Shown here: in pieces, positions 1 to 5,620 of the stretch | Position numbering within the stretch: position 1 is the stretch's first letter | Layout: each line of letters opens with the position of its first letter | Assembly: GCA_963922235.1 (NCBI GenBank) | Contig: CAWUIJ010000148.1 | Location: forward strand, 1 to 6,271 | Reading direction: 5' to 3' | DNA length: 6,271 bases | Source: Parvularcula sp963922235 | GTDB taxonomy: Bacteria > Pseudomonadota > Alphaproteobacteria > Caulobacterales > Parvularculaceae | The notes under the pieces: model-generated | Told to the model about the DNA's origin: nothing | Database searches by the model: none | Seen by the model: the letters and a program-made list of their open reading frames with translations, nothing else | Program-made: the position numbers and the translations under genes

Positions 1-187
1 CCGGATGGTGCTTCGCTGCGCGCCGTATCGCCTGCCGGCTCTGCCGCACCGCTTCTCGCGTCACAGCGCAGGTGTTCACGATCACCGGCGACTGGCCGCT
101 TTTGTCCGCAAGCGCAGCCATCGCCTCGCTTTCCGAGGCGTTGAGGCGGCAGCCGAGATTGACAGTGATGGCTTTGTCCACAGACAT
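1..187 (-). CDS. mtaB: tRNA t6A37 methylthiotransferase MtaB, N-terminal part (runs off the window)
   Basis: This is the first 62 codons of a radical-SAM methylthiotransferase; the rest lies beyond position 1. The family converts t6A to ms2t6A at position 37 of ANN-decoding tRNAs in the cytoplasm, using two 4Fe-4S clusters. The visible part is the N-terminal UPF0004 domain: VNLGCRLNASESEAM at residues 9-23 and VIVNTCAVTREAVRQSRQAI at 35-54. Cys13 and Cys40 are two of the three N-terminal cluster ligands; the third and the radical-SAM CxxxCxxC motif would lie outside. The GCRLN form favours MtaB over MiaB. An in-frame ATG at 196-194 is an alternative start. Neither start has a strong Shine-Dalgarno, but GGG four bases before the 187 ATG makes that one slightly better. 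It follows dapF by 57 nt in the same direction, an arrangement common in alphaproteobacteria. Confidence 0.88.
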   Translation of the reverse strand, partial: MSVDKAITVNLGCRLNASESEAMAALADKSGQSPVIVNTCAVTREAVRQSRQAIRRAAKHHP

Positions 188-222
188 CCGGCCCATGTGC
201 GGGGCGGCGATGCTGCTCGCAA

Positions 223-243
223 CCCCTTGGGTCCAACCAGGGG
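223..243 (-). other. possible stem-loop between dapF and mtaB
   Basis: Directly after the dapF TAA, the minus-strand transcript reads CCCCU at 243-239, which can pair with AGGGG at 227-223. With A228 bulged, GG (238-237) can also pair with CC (230-229), closing a six-base loop. Only two Ts follow the stem, so it is not a convincing intrinsic terminator. It could modulate read-through into mtaB, or it may be chance. Confidence 0.25.
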
Positions 244-244
244 C

Positions 245-1096
245 TTAGAACTGACCCTTGCGGTGAAGATGGACCGGGCCCGCCATCAGGACATCGCCCG
301 TCGCTTCATCCCATGTGATGTCAATGAAGCCGCCATCGGCGCGGATTTCGGCCTGTCTGGGAACGAGATTCCGGCGGACTGCAGAGACCAACGACGCGCA
401 AGCCGCGGTGCCGCAGGCACGGGTCATTCCGACACCGCGCTCCCATGTCCGCACGCGTAAGCCTTCTGGCGTGAGTGACGCGACCGAGACATTCACGCGG
501 TCAGGGAAGGCAGCATTGGTTTCAATGATCGGGCCAAAGACCTCGATCTCAGCCTTGTCCGCATCGGGCACGAAAAAGACCGCGTGGGGATTACCCATCG
601 AAAGACAGGACGGCGGTTTCAGATCAAACGGCCCAAGCAGGCCTTGGGGCAAGTCCACGAAGCGGGTGTCCTCAGCCTCCTCGGCAAGGGGGACATCCTG
701 CCAGCCAAGGCGCGGCGGACCCATATTGACCCGGACATGTCCGTCGGCGAGCCGTTCCGCGCTCAGATCCCCCGATGGGCTGCCAAAGGTGATGGTCTCA
801 GCATCGCTCTCCTCAAAAAGAAGGCTGGCAATGCACCGCGCCGCGTTCCCGCAGGCGCCGGCCACACTTCCGTCGGTGTTTCGGATCTCCATCAGCGGCT
901 TGCCGCCTTTTTGGCGGAGGGCAATGATTTGATCCGCACCCCACATGCCTTCGCGATCACCCAGCTCAATCGCGGCAGCCTCAGTCATGAAGCCGCCATT
1001 GCGGAGGTCGGCGATGACAAAATCATTCCCTGCTCCATCCATAATGATGAAGGGGTGGCCGCGCAGCGGGCCGAGGGGATCTGGCGGAGTGTTCAC
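245..1096 (-). CDS. dapF: diaminopimelate epimerase DapF
   Basis: Cofactor-independent racemase that converts LL-diaminopimelate to meso-diaminopimelate in the cytoplasm, the last step before lysine and the source of the peptidoglycan cross-linking residue. The 283-residue length is normal for the family. The two catalytic cysteines of the thiol base pair are present: Cys82 in GSVAGACGNAARC and Cys228 in TRACGTAACAS. Other family marks are DGAGNDF at 20-26, GNPH at 168-171 and the substrate-binding WER at 218-220. The start codon is GTG at 1096, supported by GGGG four bases upstream; no later start would keep the conserved GAGNDF strand. The gene begins 9 nt after the stop of the polytopic membrane gene and is followed by mtaB. 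It is therefore probably transcribed, at least partly, from the upstream polysaccharide operon. Confidence 0.97.
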   Translation of the reverse strand: MNTPPDPLGPLRGHPFIIMDGAGNDFVIADLRNGGFMTEAAAIELGDREGMWGADQIIALRQKGGKPLMEIRNTDGSVAGACGNAARCIASLLFEESDAETITFGSPSGDLSAERLADGHVRVNMGPPRLGWQDVPLAEEAEDTRFVDLPQGLLGPFDLKPPSCLSMGNPHAVFFVPDADKAEIEVFGPIIETNAAFPDRVNVSVASLTPEGLRVRTWERGVGMTRACGTAACASLVSAVRRNLVPRQAEIRADGGFIDITWDEATGDVLMAGPVHLHRKGQF

Positions 1097-1105
1097 GCTG
1101 CCCCG

Positions 1106-2020
1106 TTAAGACCAAGAGCGAAGGTCTGTCAGCCCCATGCCGAGAAAACCTGCAATCACAGTGGTTGCCGCTGCACCAATGACCTCAGGCCAAAAGCCAA
1201 ATCGGCCTCTGATCGCTGAAGCACCAGCAATGGCTGCGGCGAGAACTGGCCAGTCCAGGCCTGAGCGTCCTGATAACGACAGCGCTGCAAAAAGGACGAA
1301 AAGCGCGAGCGCCAATCGCCGCGTTTTTGGCGCAAAAGCTGCCCACACCAAGCTTGGCGCGGCAATGGCGGATATCGCGAGATTGGGTGCTGACACATCG
1401 GGTGCGTTCCGAACCAAGAGCTCTGGTCCGAGGTCAGCGGTCAAAGCCAGAACCGTCAGCGCGGGCAGAAAGACGATGAGGTAATAGCTAAGCATCTGCC
1501 GCTCGAGAAGCACGGTCGGCGCCGTCAAAAACAAGACGGATCCGAGAGGAAGGATGAGCCTCTCAAACTCTGGCACCGTCGCAGCAGCGAGAGCCATGGT
1601 GATGCCCATCATCGGCAAATCGACCATCGCTCTCGACATGGCAGCCTGCCTGATCGCGGCGAAAAGAGCGACCAAACCGAATGCGCCAAATCCTGCGCCT
1701 GCGAGCACCATCATCATGGCGCCGGGGTGGAGCATCAGCACAGCATCCATTCGTGTACGGGGGAAAGCAGTCAGCACCAGGATGCCGAGGCTCCATCCGA
1801 TGAGACTCACAGCAAAAAGCGTGGAGTCTGCGGGAAGGCCCAGTCCTTGATGGAGCATCCCAACGAATGCGAGCGGCAGATCTGCCGTCAACATACCGGT
1901 GCCCTGTTCGAGGCTTGTGAGGCGCAACGCGAACAGATCCCCCAATGAGCCAGTGACCAACACAGCCATAATCGAACAGATAGCAAAAGCCATCACGACG
2001 TTCAGTGTCCGATCAGGCAT
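1106..2020 (-). CDS. polytopic inner-membrane protein of unknown family, last gene of the polysaccharide cassette
   Basis: A 304-residue very hydrophobic protein that I do not recognise as a named family. About eight or nine membrane segments are visible by eye, roughly at residues 6-24, 69-86, 98-124, 136-149, 156-172, 179-196, 213-230, 236-250 and 279-296. A moderately polar stretch (27-66) lies between the first two. No glycosyltransferase DxD, acyltransferase or flippase motif is obvious. The frame extends upstream to an ATG at 2098, but that would bury 26 codons in the glycosyltransferase gene. The ATG at 2020 overlaps the upstream stop by 8 nt (ATGCCTGA), which suggests translational coupling; the Shine-Dalgarno is weak (GAGA). 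Position directly after a membrane glycosyltransferase suggests a partner in polymer synthesis, transport or modification. That role is inference only. Confidence 0.8.
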   Translation of the reverse strand: MPDRTLNVVMAFAICSIMAVLVTGSLGDLFALRLTSLEQGTGMLTADLPLAFVGMLHQGLGLPADSTLFAVSLIGWSLGILVLTAFPRTRMDAVLMLHPGAMMMVLAGAGFGAFGLVALFAAIRQAAMSRAMVDLPMMGITMALAAATVPEFERLILPLGSVLFLTAPTVLLERQMLSYYLIVFLPALTVLALTADLGPELLVRNAPDVSAPNLAISAIAAPSLVWAAFAPKTRRLALALFVLFAALSLSGRSGLDWPVLAAAIAGASAIRGRFGFWPEVIGAAATTVIAGFLGMGLTDLRSWS

Positions 2021-3362
2021 GGGATGTCTCGCGGAGACTGTCCTCACCCTGCGAATGTTCTGTCTTGTCCCAATAGAAAGGACGAACACAGAATTCATAA
2101 AGCGCCTTATAGGCTGCGACGGACTGGAGCACCCAGTAAACAGGAATAAAAAGGCCAGACGGTGTGAGGTGGAACCACTCCCTCACCGTGGGTGCCATGA
2201 TAAAGAGCCAGGCTGTTCCGACATTGCCTGCGAAGAAAGCGGTGAGAAGAGGCCCCGTGATCCCGGAAAAAATGGGGTCGAGCACTTCTGTCCCTGTGAA
2301 TGCCCAGACGCCAAAAGCGATCCACATCCAAGGATTGATAAGAGCATTGATGACCACACCGCCAATAGCAAAGTGAAGGACCAGCGCCGCCCGCCAAGGA
2401 AGCGGATTGCGCAGATGAACCAGATAGGTCTGGAGATAGCCTTTGAGCCAACGCGAGCGCTGATGAATCCAACGGCGCGGGGTGTCGGTCGCTTCTTCAA
2501 AGGTGGTGCTGTCAATGGTCTTTGACTGAAAGCCAGCAGTATAAAGACGAAAGCCAAGATCGGCATCTTCTGTCACGTTGTGCGCATCCCAGCCCCCAAC
2601 GGTCAGCAAGGCCTCTTTGGTCACAAAATTGCTTGTCCCGCCTAGAGGCAGCGGGAGCCTGAGAAGATCGAGGCCGCGCAAAAACCAATCAAACTGCAAC
2701 GCGTATTCGAGGCAAAAGAGACGTGTAATGATGGAATCGGTGCGATTGTAATAGTTGAGACGGGCTTGAGTGCAGGCAAGACGTGGCCCCCCTTGTTCGA
2801 AGGCTTTGGCTACTTTGGTGAGTTGGTCTGGTTCAGGCCGGTCCTCGGCATCATAAATTCCGATGATGGTGCCGCGAGCCTCAAGAAGGCCACTGTTGAG
2901 GGCGTTGGGTTTGGTCTTGGGCCCACCCGGTGGCACACGGACGATACGGACACTGGGATGATGCTGTTTAAGGCCAGTTTCCGTCTCGTCGTCGTCATCC
3001 TCGAGAAGAACGAGGACCTCTAATCGATCGTGCGGATAGTCAGCGCGGAGGATGCTGGCGATCAACCAGCTGATGCTCTCTGCTTCCCGGTAGAGCGGAC
3101 AAAGAACGGTGATCATCGGAGGCGCGTTTAGCTTAGCTGACAGGGCTTGTTTCCTCTGAGGGCTGAGCGCAGCGTTTGTAATGGCGACAAGGCGAAGGAT
3201 CAAAAGCCCCACAGCATAAGCAAGATTGATCACCAAGAGCGCCCGCAAGACCATAAAGGGGGCTGTGACGAGGCCGATTGTGATAACAATCAGCAGGCAG
3301 AGCGCAGCTGTGATCTGCTGGTTCGAAAACCTGCGCTTCGCTTCATCGGAAAAGGTGGTCAT
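2013..3362 (-). CDS. processive family-2 glycosyltransferase (membrane polysaccharide synthase, BcsA/PgaC/XagB-like)
   Basis: A 449-residue inner-membrane GT2 enzyme expected to polymerise a sugar from a nucleotide-sugar donor on the cytoplasmic face and pass the chain outward. Two membrane helices (about 17-35 and 37-58) precede the GT-A domain. Visible motifs are CPLYRE at 88-93, LLEDDDDETE at 119-128, KTKPNALNSGL at 149-159, YDAEDRPEPDQL at 170-181 (metal and donor binding), TED at 264-266 (catalytic base) and QRSRW at 301-305 (the QxxRW signature of processive synthases). Three or four helices follow (about 326-352, 366-391, 403-420). The tail has no PilZ domain, so direct cyclic-di-GMP control through this chain is unlikely. 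The KTKPNALNSGL/YDAEDRPEPDQL wording resembles the XagB-type group. Substrate and product cannot be read from the sequence. The start is 18 nt after the small upstream gene and lacks a clear Shine-Dalgarno. Confidence 0.93.
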   Translation of the reverse strand: MTTFSDEAKRRFSNQQITAALCLLIVITIGLVTAPFMVLRALLVINLAYAVGLLILRLVAITNAALSPQRKQALSAKLNAPPMITVLCPLYREAESISWLIASILRADYPHDRLEVLVLLEDDDDETETGLKQHHPSVRIVRVPPGGPKTKPNALNSGLLEARGTIIGIYDAEDRPEPDQLTKVAKAFEQGGPRLACTQARLNYYNRTDSIITRLFCLEYALQFDWFLRGLDLLRLPLPLGGTSNFVTKEALLTVGGWDAHNVTEDADLGFRLYTAGFQSKTIDSTTFEEATDTPRRWIHQRSRWLKGYLQTYLVHLRNPLPWRAALVLHFAIGGVVINALINPWMWIAFGVWAFTGTEVLDPIFSGITGPLLTAFFAGNVGTAWLFIMAPTVREWFHLTPSGLFIPVYWVLQSVAAYKALYEFCVRPFYWDKTEHSQGEDSLRETSHA

Positions 3363-3380
3363 GCAGTTGAAGTTTCGGGC

Positions 3381-3554
3381 CTAGAGAAGCCGCCGGAGCC
3401 GAAACCCGGCAATGGACAAGGCGGGGAGCGCCACGAGGCCGATCTCCAGCCATGGCAGCGAGCTGAGAGTTTCGGCGTTGACACCAGCGGCCCACGCTAA
3501 GGTCGTAAGACTGCTGATTATCAGAAGAAAAGCTGTGAGAAGAGCTGCTTTCAT
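3381..3554 (-). CDS. 57-residue two-helix membrane peptide in the polysaccharide cassette
   Basis: A small protein of unknown family. Residues 4-23 are hydrophobic and could be a signal peptide (possible cleavage after AWA, residue 22) or a membrane anchor. A short polar linker follows (24-34), then a second hydrophobic segment (about 35-51) ending in the basic tail FRLRRLL. The start is the ATG at 3554, which overlaps the stop of the barrel gene as ATGA, with GGTGG five bases upstream. An in-frame ATG four codons earlier (3566) is less likely. The overlap with its neighbour and its clean protein-like composition argue for a real gene. It may be a small accessory subunit of the synthase. The hydrophobic-plus-arginine C-terminus also looks superficially like a C-terminal sorting signal, but no PEP or VPLPA motif is present. 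Confidence 0.7.
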   Translation of the reverse strand: MKAALLTAFLLIISSLTTLAWAAGVNAETLSSLPWLEIGLVALPALSIAGFRLRRLL

Positions 3555-4312
3555 CGGTACCACCATAGTGAGAGAAAAAGGGCTTGTCCGGGTTCAATGC
3601 CGCGTACGGAGATGTCGTACCGACCGCCCAGCGCCATCTTGAGGCTCTTGCGCAGGGGCAAGACGGCTGAAAGGCTGATCTGGGTCAGATCGAAGTCTGA
3701 TCCGCGGTCTGATCCATCCATGACACTTTCGGTCGTAAAGCTTTGGAGGAGGATCATCGACTCTCCCTCCTTGAGCCCGAGCGTGAGATCGGTCCGGATT
3801 TGGTCCCGGTCGCTTCCCAGGCTGCGTCTGTATCCAAGCAGAGCTTCGACGAAGAGATGCTCATTCCCCCAGCCGCGGATCGTGCTGACCTGAAGCGCAG
3901 CGTCGTTTCCCATCGCACGGCCGTCATCGATGTCCTGGGACGTGGACAGTGCGCCCGTGACATTGATGGCGGCTGCGTGACCTGCGCTTGGTGCCCAATG
4001 CCACTGGCCAAAGAGTTCGGCTTGGCTGAAACCAGACTGTGCACTGACGAAATCGGGGCCGTAGGACTGCTGATTGGCAACAGCGATCACACTGCCGAAG
4101 CTTGCTCGCTCGGAGATGCCTCGGATCATGTACGTGCGAGAGACGAACTGTTGGAAGCCGACGTCTTGGTCTTCCGCTTCAAAATATTCAGCGGTCTCGA
4201 TCGTTAGTTGCTGGCCTGGCGCTTCGGGCCAGGCTCCCGCCAAGGCTGGAACGAGACATAACCAAAGGGCGCTAAGGGCCAAAAGACCCCAACCCCACAA
4301 AGCTCCCTTCAC
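3551..4312 (-). CDS. small outer-membrane beta-barrel protein, first gene of the polysaccharide cassette
   Basis: A 253-residue exported protein. A signal peptide covers residues 1-27 (Lys2, long Leu/Ala/Trp core, AGA before Trp28). The mature part is made of short alternating amphipathic stretches with glycine and acidic turns. By eye about twelve strands can be drawn (near 35-47, 53-64, 67-79, 94-106, 111-121, 138-146, 150-161, 171-182, 184-194, 206-220, 222-233, 240-253), ending in LFLSLWWYR. This pattern fits an outer-membrane barrel; the final Arg after the aromatics is slightly unusual. No TPR repeats are present. A TTG at 4318 would give two more residues, but GGAGG abuts that codon directly and sits six bases before the GTG at 4312, so GTG is the start. 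Being first in the operon before a processive glycosyltransferase suggests a polymer export pore or an outer-membrane assembly factor. This is inference. Confidence 0.82.
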   Translation of the reverse strand: MKGALWGWGLLALSALWLCLVPALAGAWPEAPGQQLTIETAEYFEAEDQDVGFQQFVSRTYMIRGISERASFGSVIAVANQQSYGPDFVSAQSGFSQAELFGQWHWAPSAGHAAAINVTGALSTSQDIDDGRAMGNDAALQVSTIRGWGNEHLFVEALLGYRRSLGSDRDQIRTDLTLGLKEGESMILLQSFTTESVMDGSDRGSDFDLTQISLSAVLPLRKSLKMALGGRYDISVRGIEPGQALFLSLWWYR

Positions 4313-4372
4313 CCGCAACCTCCGTGCACCCCCTACGAGACACAGAGATATTAAGAGAACCAGAGGTTGCGA
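4313..4372 (-). promoter_or_regulatory. inverted repeat in the leader able to hide the ribosome binding site of the barrel gene
   Basis: In the minus-strand transcript, CGCAACCUC (4371-4363) is the exact complement of GAGGUUGCG (4322-4314). Flanking U4372.G4313, U4362.G4323 and G4361-C4324 pairs extend the helix to 12 bp with two wobbles, around a 36-nt loop. The downstream arm contains the complete GGAGG ribosome binding site and the spacer up to the GTG start. If formed, the helix would block initiation of the first gene of the cassette. The pairing is seen in the sequence; the regulatory role is inferred. Confidence 0.5.
4319..4323 (-). promoter_or_regulatory. ribosome binding site GGAGG that sets a GTG start
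   Basis: On the minus strand GGAGG is followed by TTGCGG and then GTG. The six-base spacing is ideal for the GTG at 4312, while the TTG at 4318 has no spacing at all. This decides the start of the barrel gene. The whole site lies within one arm of an inverted repeat. Confidence 0.75.
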
Positions 4373-4378
4373 CTAGCA

Positions 4379-4408
4379 ATTAGAGGATGTGTTGCGGTTA
4401 CGCCACAA
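4379..4408 (-). promoter_or_regulatory. candidate sigma70-type promoter for the polysaccharide cassette
   Basis: On the minus strand TTGTGG (4408-4403) lies 18 bases before TCTAAT (4384-4379), a one-mismatch -10 box with a weak -35. Transcription would begin near A4374 or G4373, almost exactly where the leader inverted repeat begins, giving a leader of about 60 nt. It is the best match in the 99-nt gap, but alphaproteobacterial promoters are loose and this was judged by eye. Confidence 0.3.
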
Positions 4409-4411
4409 TCT

Positions 4412-4906
4412 CTAGCGGCAGGCTTGCTCCGCACGCTCGAGAGCGGCCGTGATGCCTAGGAGGGAAAAGGTATAATTCGTTGCTGTGGAGCGCGCTGACG
4501 TTGCCGAAACGCGCATCTCCCGGCCGCGACGCATCGCACCAATGAGGCGATTTTCTTCGCTGACGGCTTCAATGAAGCCTTCTTTTTCTGCGGAGAACAT
4601 TTCCCAGCGATCCGAACCCACCCGCACGGTGGGCTCGGATCCGTCTTGCAGATCATAGCCCGCCATAAAGCTGGGTTGGTTGGTCGCGGCGCCGGACTTC
4701 CAGGTCGACACAGAGAAGAACACATCGCCGTGCCGTGCCGAGCTTGGCGAGACATCTTGCGGCTCTGTCACAGCGTAGCAAATGACATCGCTGCCCGTGT
4801 CATAGGTGAAGACCATCCAGTCCCTATAGGTGGCAACTTGCTGAGGCTCAGCGGCCAGGGCGATCGTGGGCGACAGGGCGAGGAGGAAAGCGGCGAGAGA
4901 GCGCAT
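4412..4906 (-). CDS. IalB-family secreted protein (invasion-associated locus B family)
   Basis: A 164-residue periplasmic or secreted protein of the IalB family, widespread in alphaproteobacteria. The family is named after a Bartonella locus, and in free-living species its role is unclear, so the name should not be read as virulence. A signal peptide is visible (residues 1-19, ending LALAA). The mature part has YRDW (27-30) before VICYAV with Cys43, and the typical C-terminal helix LLGITAALERAEQACR with Cys163; these two cysteines probably form a disulfide. The frame continues upstream to an ATG at 4939, but that adds a charged stretch before the signal peptide. The ATG at 4906 has AAGGGA about six bases upstream and is preferred. 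It lies 81 nt after ccmB and 99 nt before the barrel gene, so it could be the last gene of the ccm transcript or be expressed alone. Confidence 0.82.
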   Translation of the reverse strand: MRSLAAFLLALSPTIALAAEPQQVATYRDWMVFTYDTGSDVICYAVTEPQDVSPSSARHGDVFFSVSTWKSGAATNQPSFMAGYDLQDGSEPTVRVGSDRWEMFSAEKEGFIEAVSEENRLIGAMRRGREMRVSATSARSTATNYTFSLLGITAALERAEQACR

Positions 4907-4930
4907 GCAAATCCCTTTGGTTGGTCGATT

Positions 4931-4951
4931 CTCCAGCACTCTATGCCGGAG
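4931..4951 (-). other. stem-loop between ccmB and the IalB-family gene
   Basis: The minus strand reads CTCCGGCA, a five-base loop, then TGCTGGAG: an 8-bp stem with one G.U pair. On the plus strand the same position would be an A.C mismatch, so the structure favours minus-strand RNA. No T-run follows (AATCG), so it is not a canonical intrinsic terminator. It may protect the ccmB 3' end or reduce read-through. Confidence 0.4.
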
Positions 4952-4987
4952 TTTGAGCGAAGTGGGTAGACAGTCTTGAGATGACCA

Positions 4988-5620
4988 TCATGTCAGCTGA
5001 AGTCTGATGGCGGCAGCAGTGAGGGTGGGGCACACGGCGATCGCCTGGAGGCTGTAGGCACCCAAAATCAAAAACGGGACAAGGCTGCCATCTCCCGCCG
5101 CCGGTCCAAAAACCAAAGGCGGAATGATCAGGGGCAAACTCAAAAAGACAAGCAGCGGCGCGCCGCGCCTTTGATTGGTGCAAAGAGCACTGACCGTTCC
5201 TGCAACAAAGACCATGCCCGGGCTGGCAAGAAAGAGCGCCAGCGCACCAAGCCACGAGCCGCCATAGGACAAAAGCAAAAGCGGCATCGCCACCAACATC
5301 GGTACCGCCAAGACGACCCAGGCGACGGTCAGTTTCATGAGCGCTGCGCGCGTCAGGCTGACGGGAGAGAGCAGCACCACGTCCGTCGCACCCGAGGAGA
5401 TGTCCTCCTCAAACATTCCCTCAACGCCCAAGAAAACGGCGACACCTAAGATGATCCAAAGCAATCCTGGACCTGCAGCCTCCAAGAGCTCCCGCTCTCC
5501 GCCGATCGCGAGCGGAGCAAGAAAACCCAGCACCAGGAGGATCCCGATCCCCACCGCCCAGCCGCCAGAACGGAGGCGGAGCATCAGCTCCCGCCGGAAG
5601 AGGGCGCGTGCCGGGCTCAT
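4988..5620 (-). CDS. ccmB: heme exporter / cytochrome c maturation membrane protein CcmB
   Basis: Inner-membrane subunit of the CcmABCDE complex, which handles heme for attachment to apocytochrome c in the periplasm. With CcmA it forms the ABC-type module whose ATP hydrolysis releases heme-loaded CcmE. The 210-residue length is close to the family norm of about 220. Six membrane segments are visible (about 21-40, 51-68, 95-118, 124-147, 153-172, 180-203). Family motifs are FRRELMLRLR at 8-17, GMFEEDISSGATDVVLLSP at 68-86 and LPLIIPPLVFG at 162-172, with the C-terminal TAAAIRL matching the E. coli protein's ending. The ATG overlaps the ccmA stop as ATGA and has GAAGG four bases upstream. ccmC normally follows, but here an IalB-family gene does. 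Confidence 0.96.
   Translation of the reverse strand: MSPARALFRRELMLRLRSGGWAVGIGILLVLGFLAPLAIGGERELLEAAGPGLLWIILGVAVFLGVEGMFEEDISSGATDVVLLSPVSLTRAALMKLTVAWVVLAVPMLVAMPLLLLSYGGSWLGALALFLASPGMVFVAGTVSALCTNQRRGAPLLVFLSLPLIIPPLVFGPAAGDGSLVPFLILGAYSLQAIAVCPTLTAAAIRLQLT

Noticed and set aside
5..460. Plus-strand open frame (151 codons) at the left edge
   Set aside because: It is antisense to both mtaB and dapF, whose motifs are clear; Arg/His-rich composition indicates a shadow.
584..1219. Long plus-strand open frame (211 codons) opposite dapF
   Set aside because: It lies antisense to the well-conserved dapF, has no recognisable domain and no ribosome binding site of note. It is a codon-bias shadow.
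2021..2098. N-terminal extension of the polytopic protein to an ATG at 2098
   Set aside because: It would overlap the glycosyltransferase gene by 86 nt and adds an Arg-rich stretch ahead of the first membrane segment. The 8-nt overlap start is more natural.
1899..2525. Plus-strand open frame (208 codons) opposite the glycosyltransferase and polytopic genes
   Set aside because: Composition is rich in Cys, Arg, Pro and His with no domain, and it runs across two coupled minus-strand genes, as expected for an antisense shadow.
3381..3440. PEP-CTERM or VPLPA-type sorting signal at the end of the 57-aa peptide
   Set aside because: A hydrophobic stretch with a basic tail is present, but the defining short motif before it is missing and no exosortase is visible in the window.
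4316..4318. TTG as start codon of the barrel gene
   Set aside because: The GGAGG motif abuts this TTG with no spacing, while the GTG at 4312 has the ideal six-base spacing.
4392..4408. Intrinsic terminator after the IalB-family gene
   Set aside because: Only a 6-bp stem with a G.U pair (TTGTGG/CCGCAA) is seen, no T-run follows, and it coincides with the candidate -35 region.
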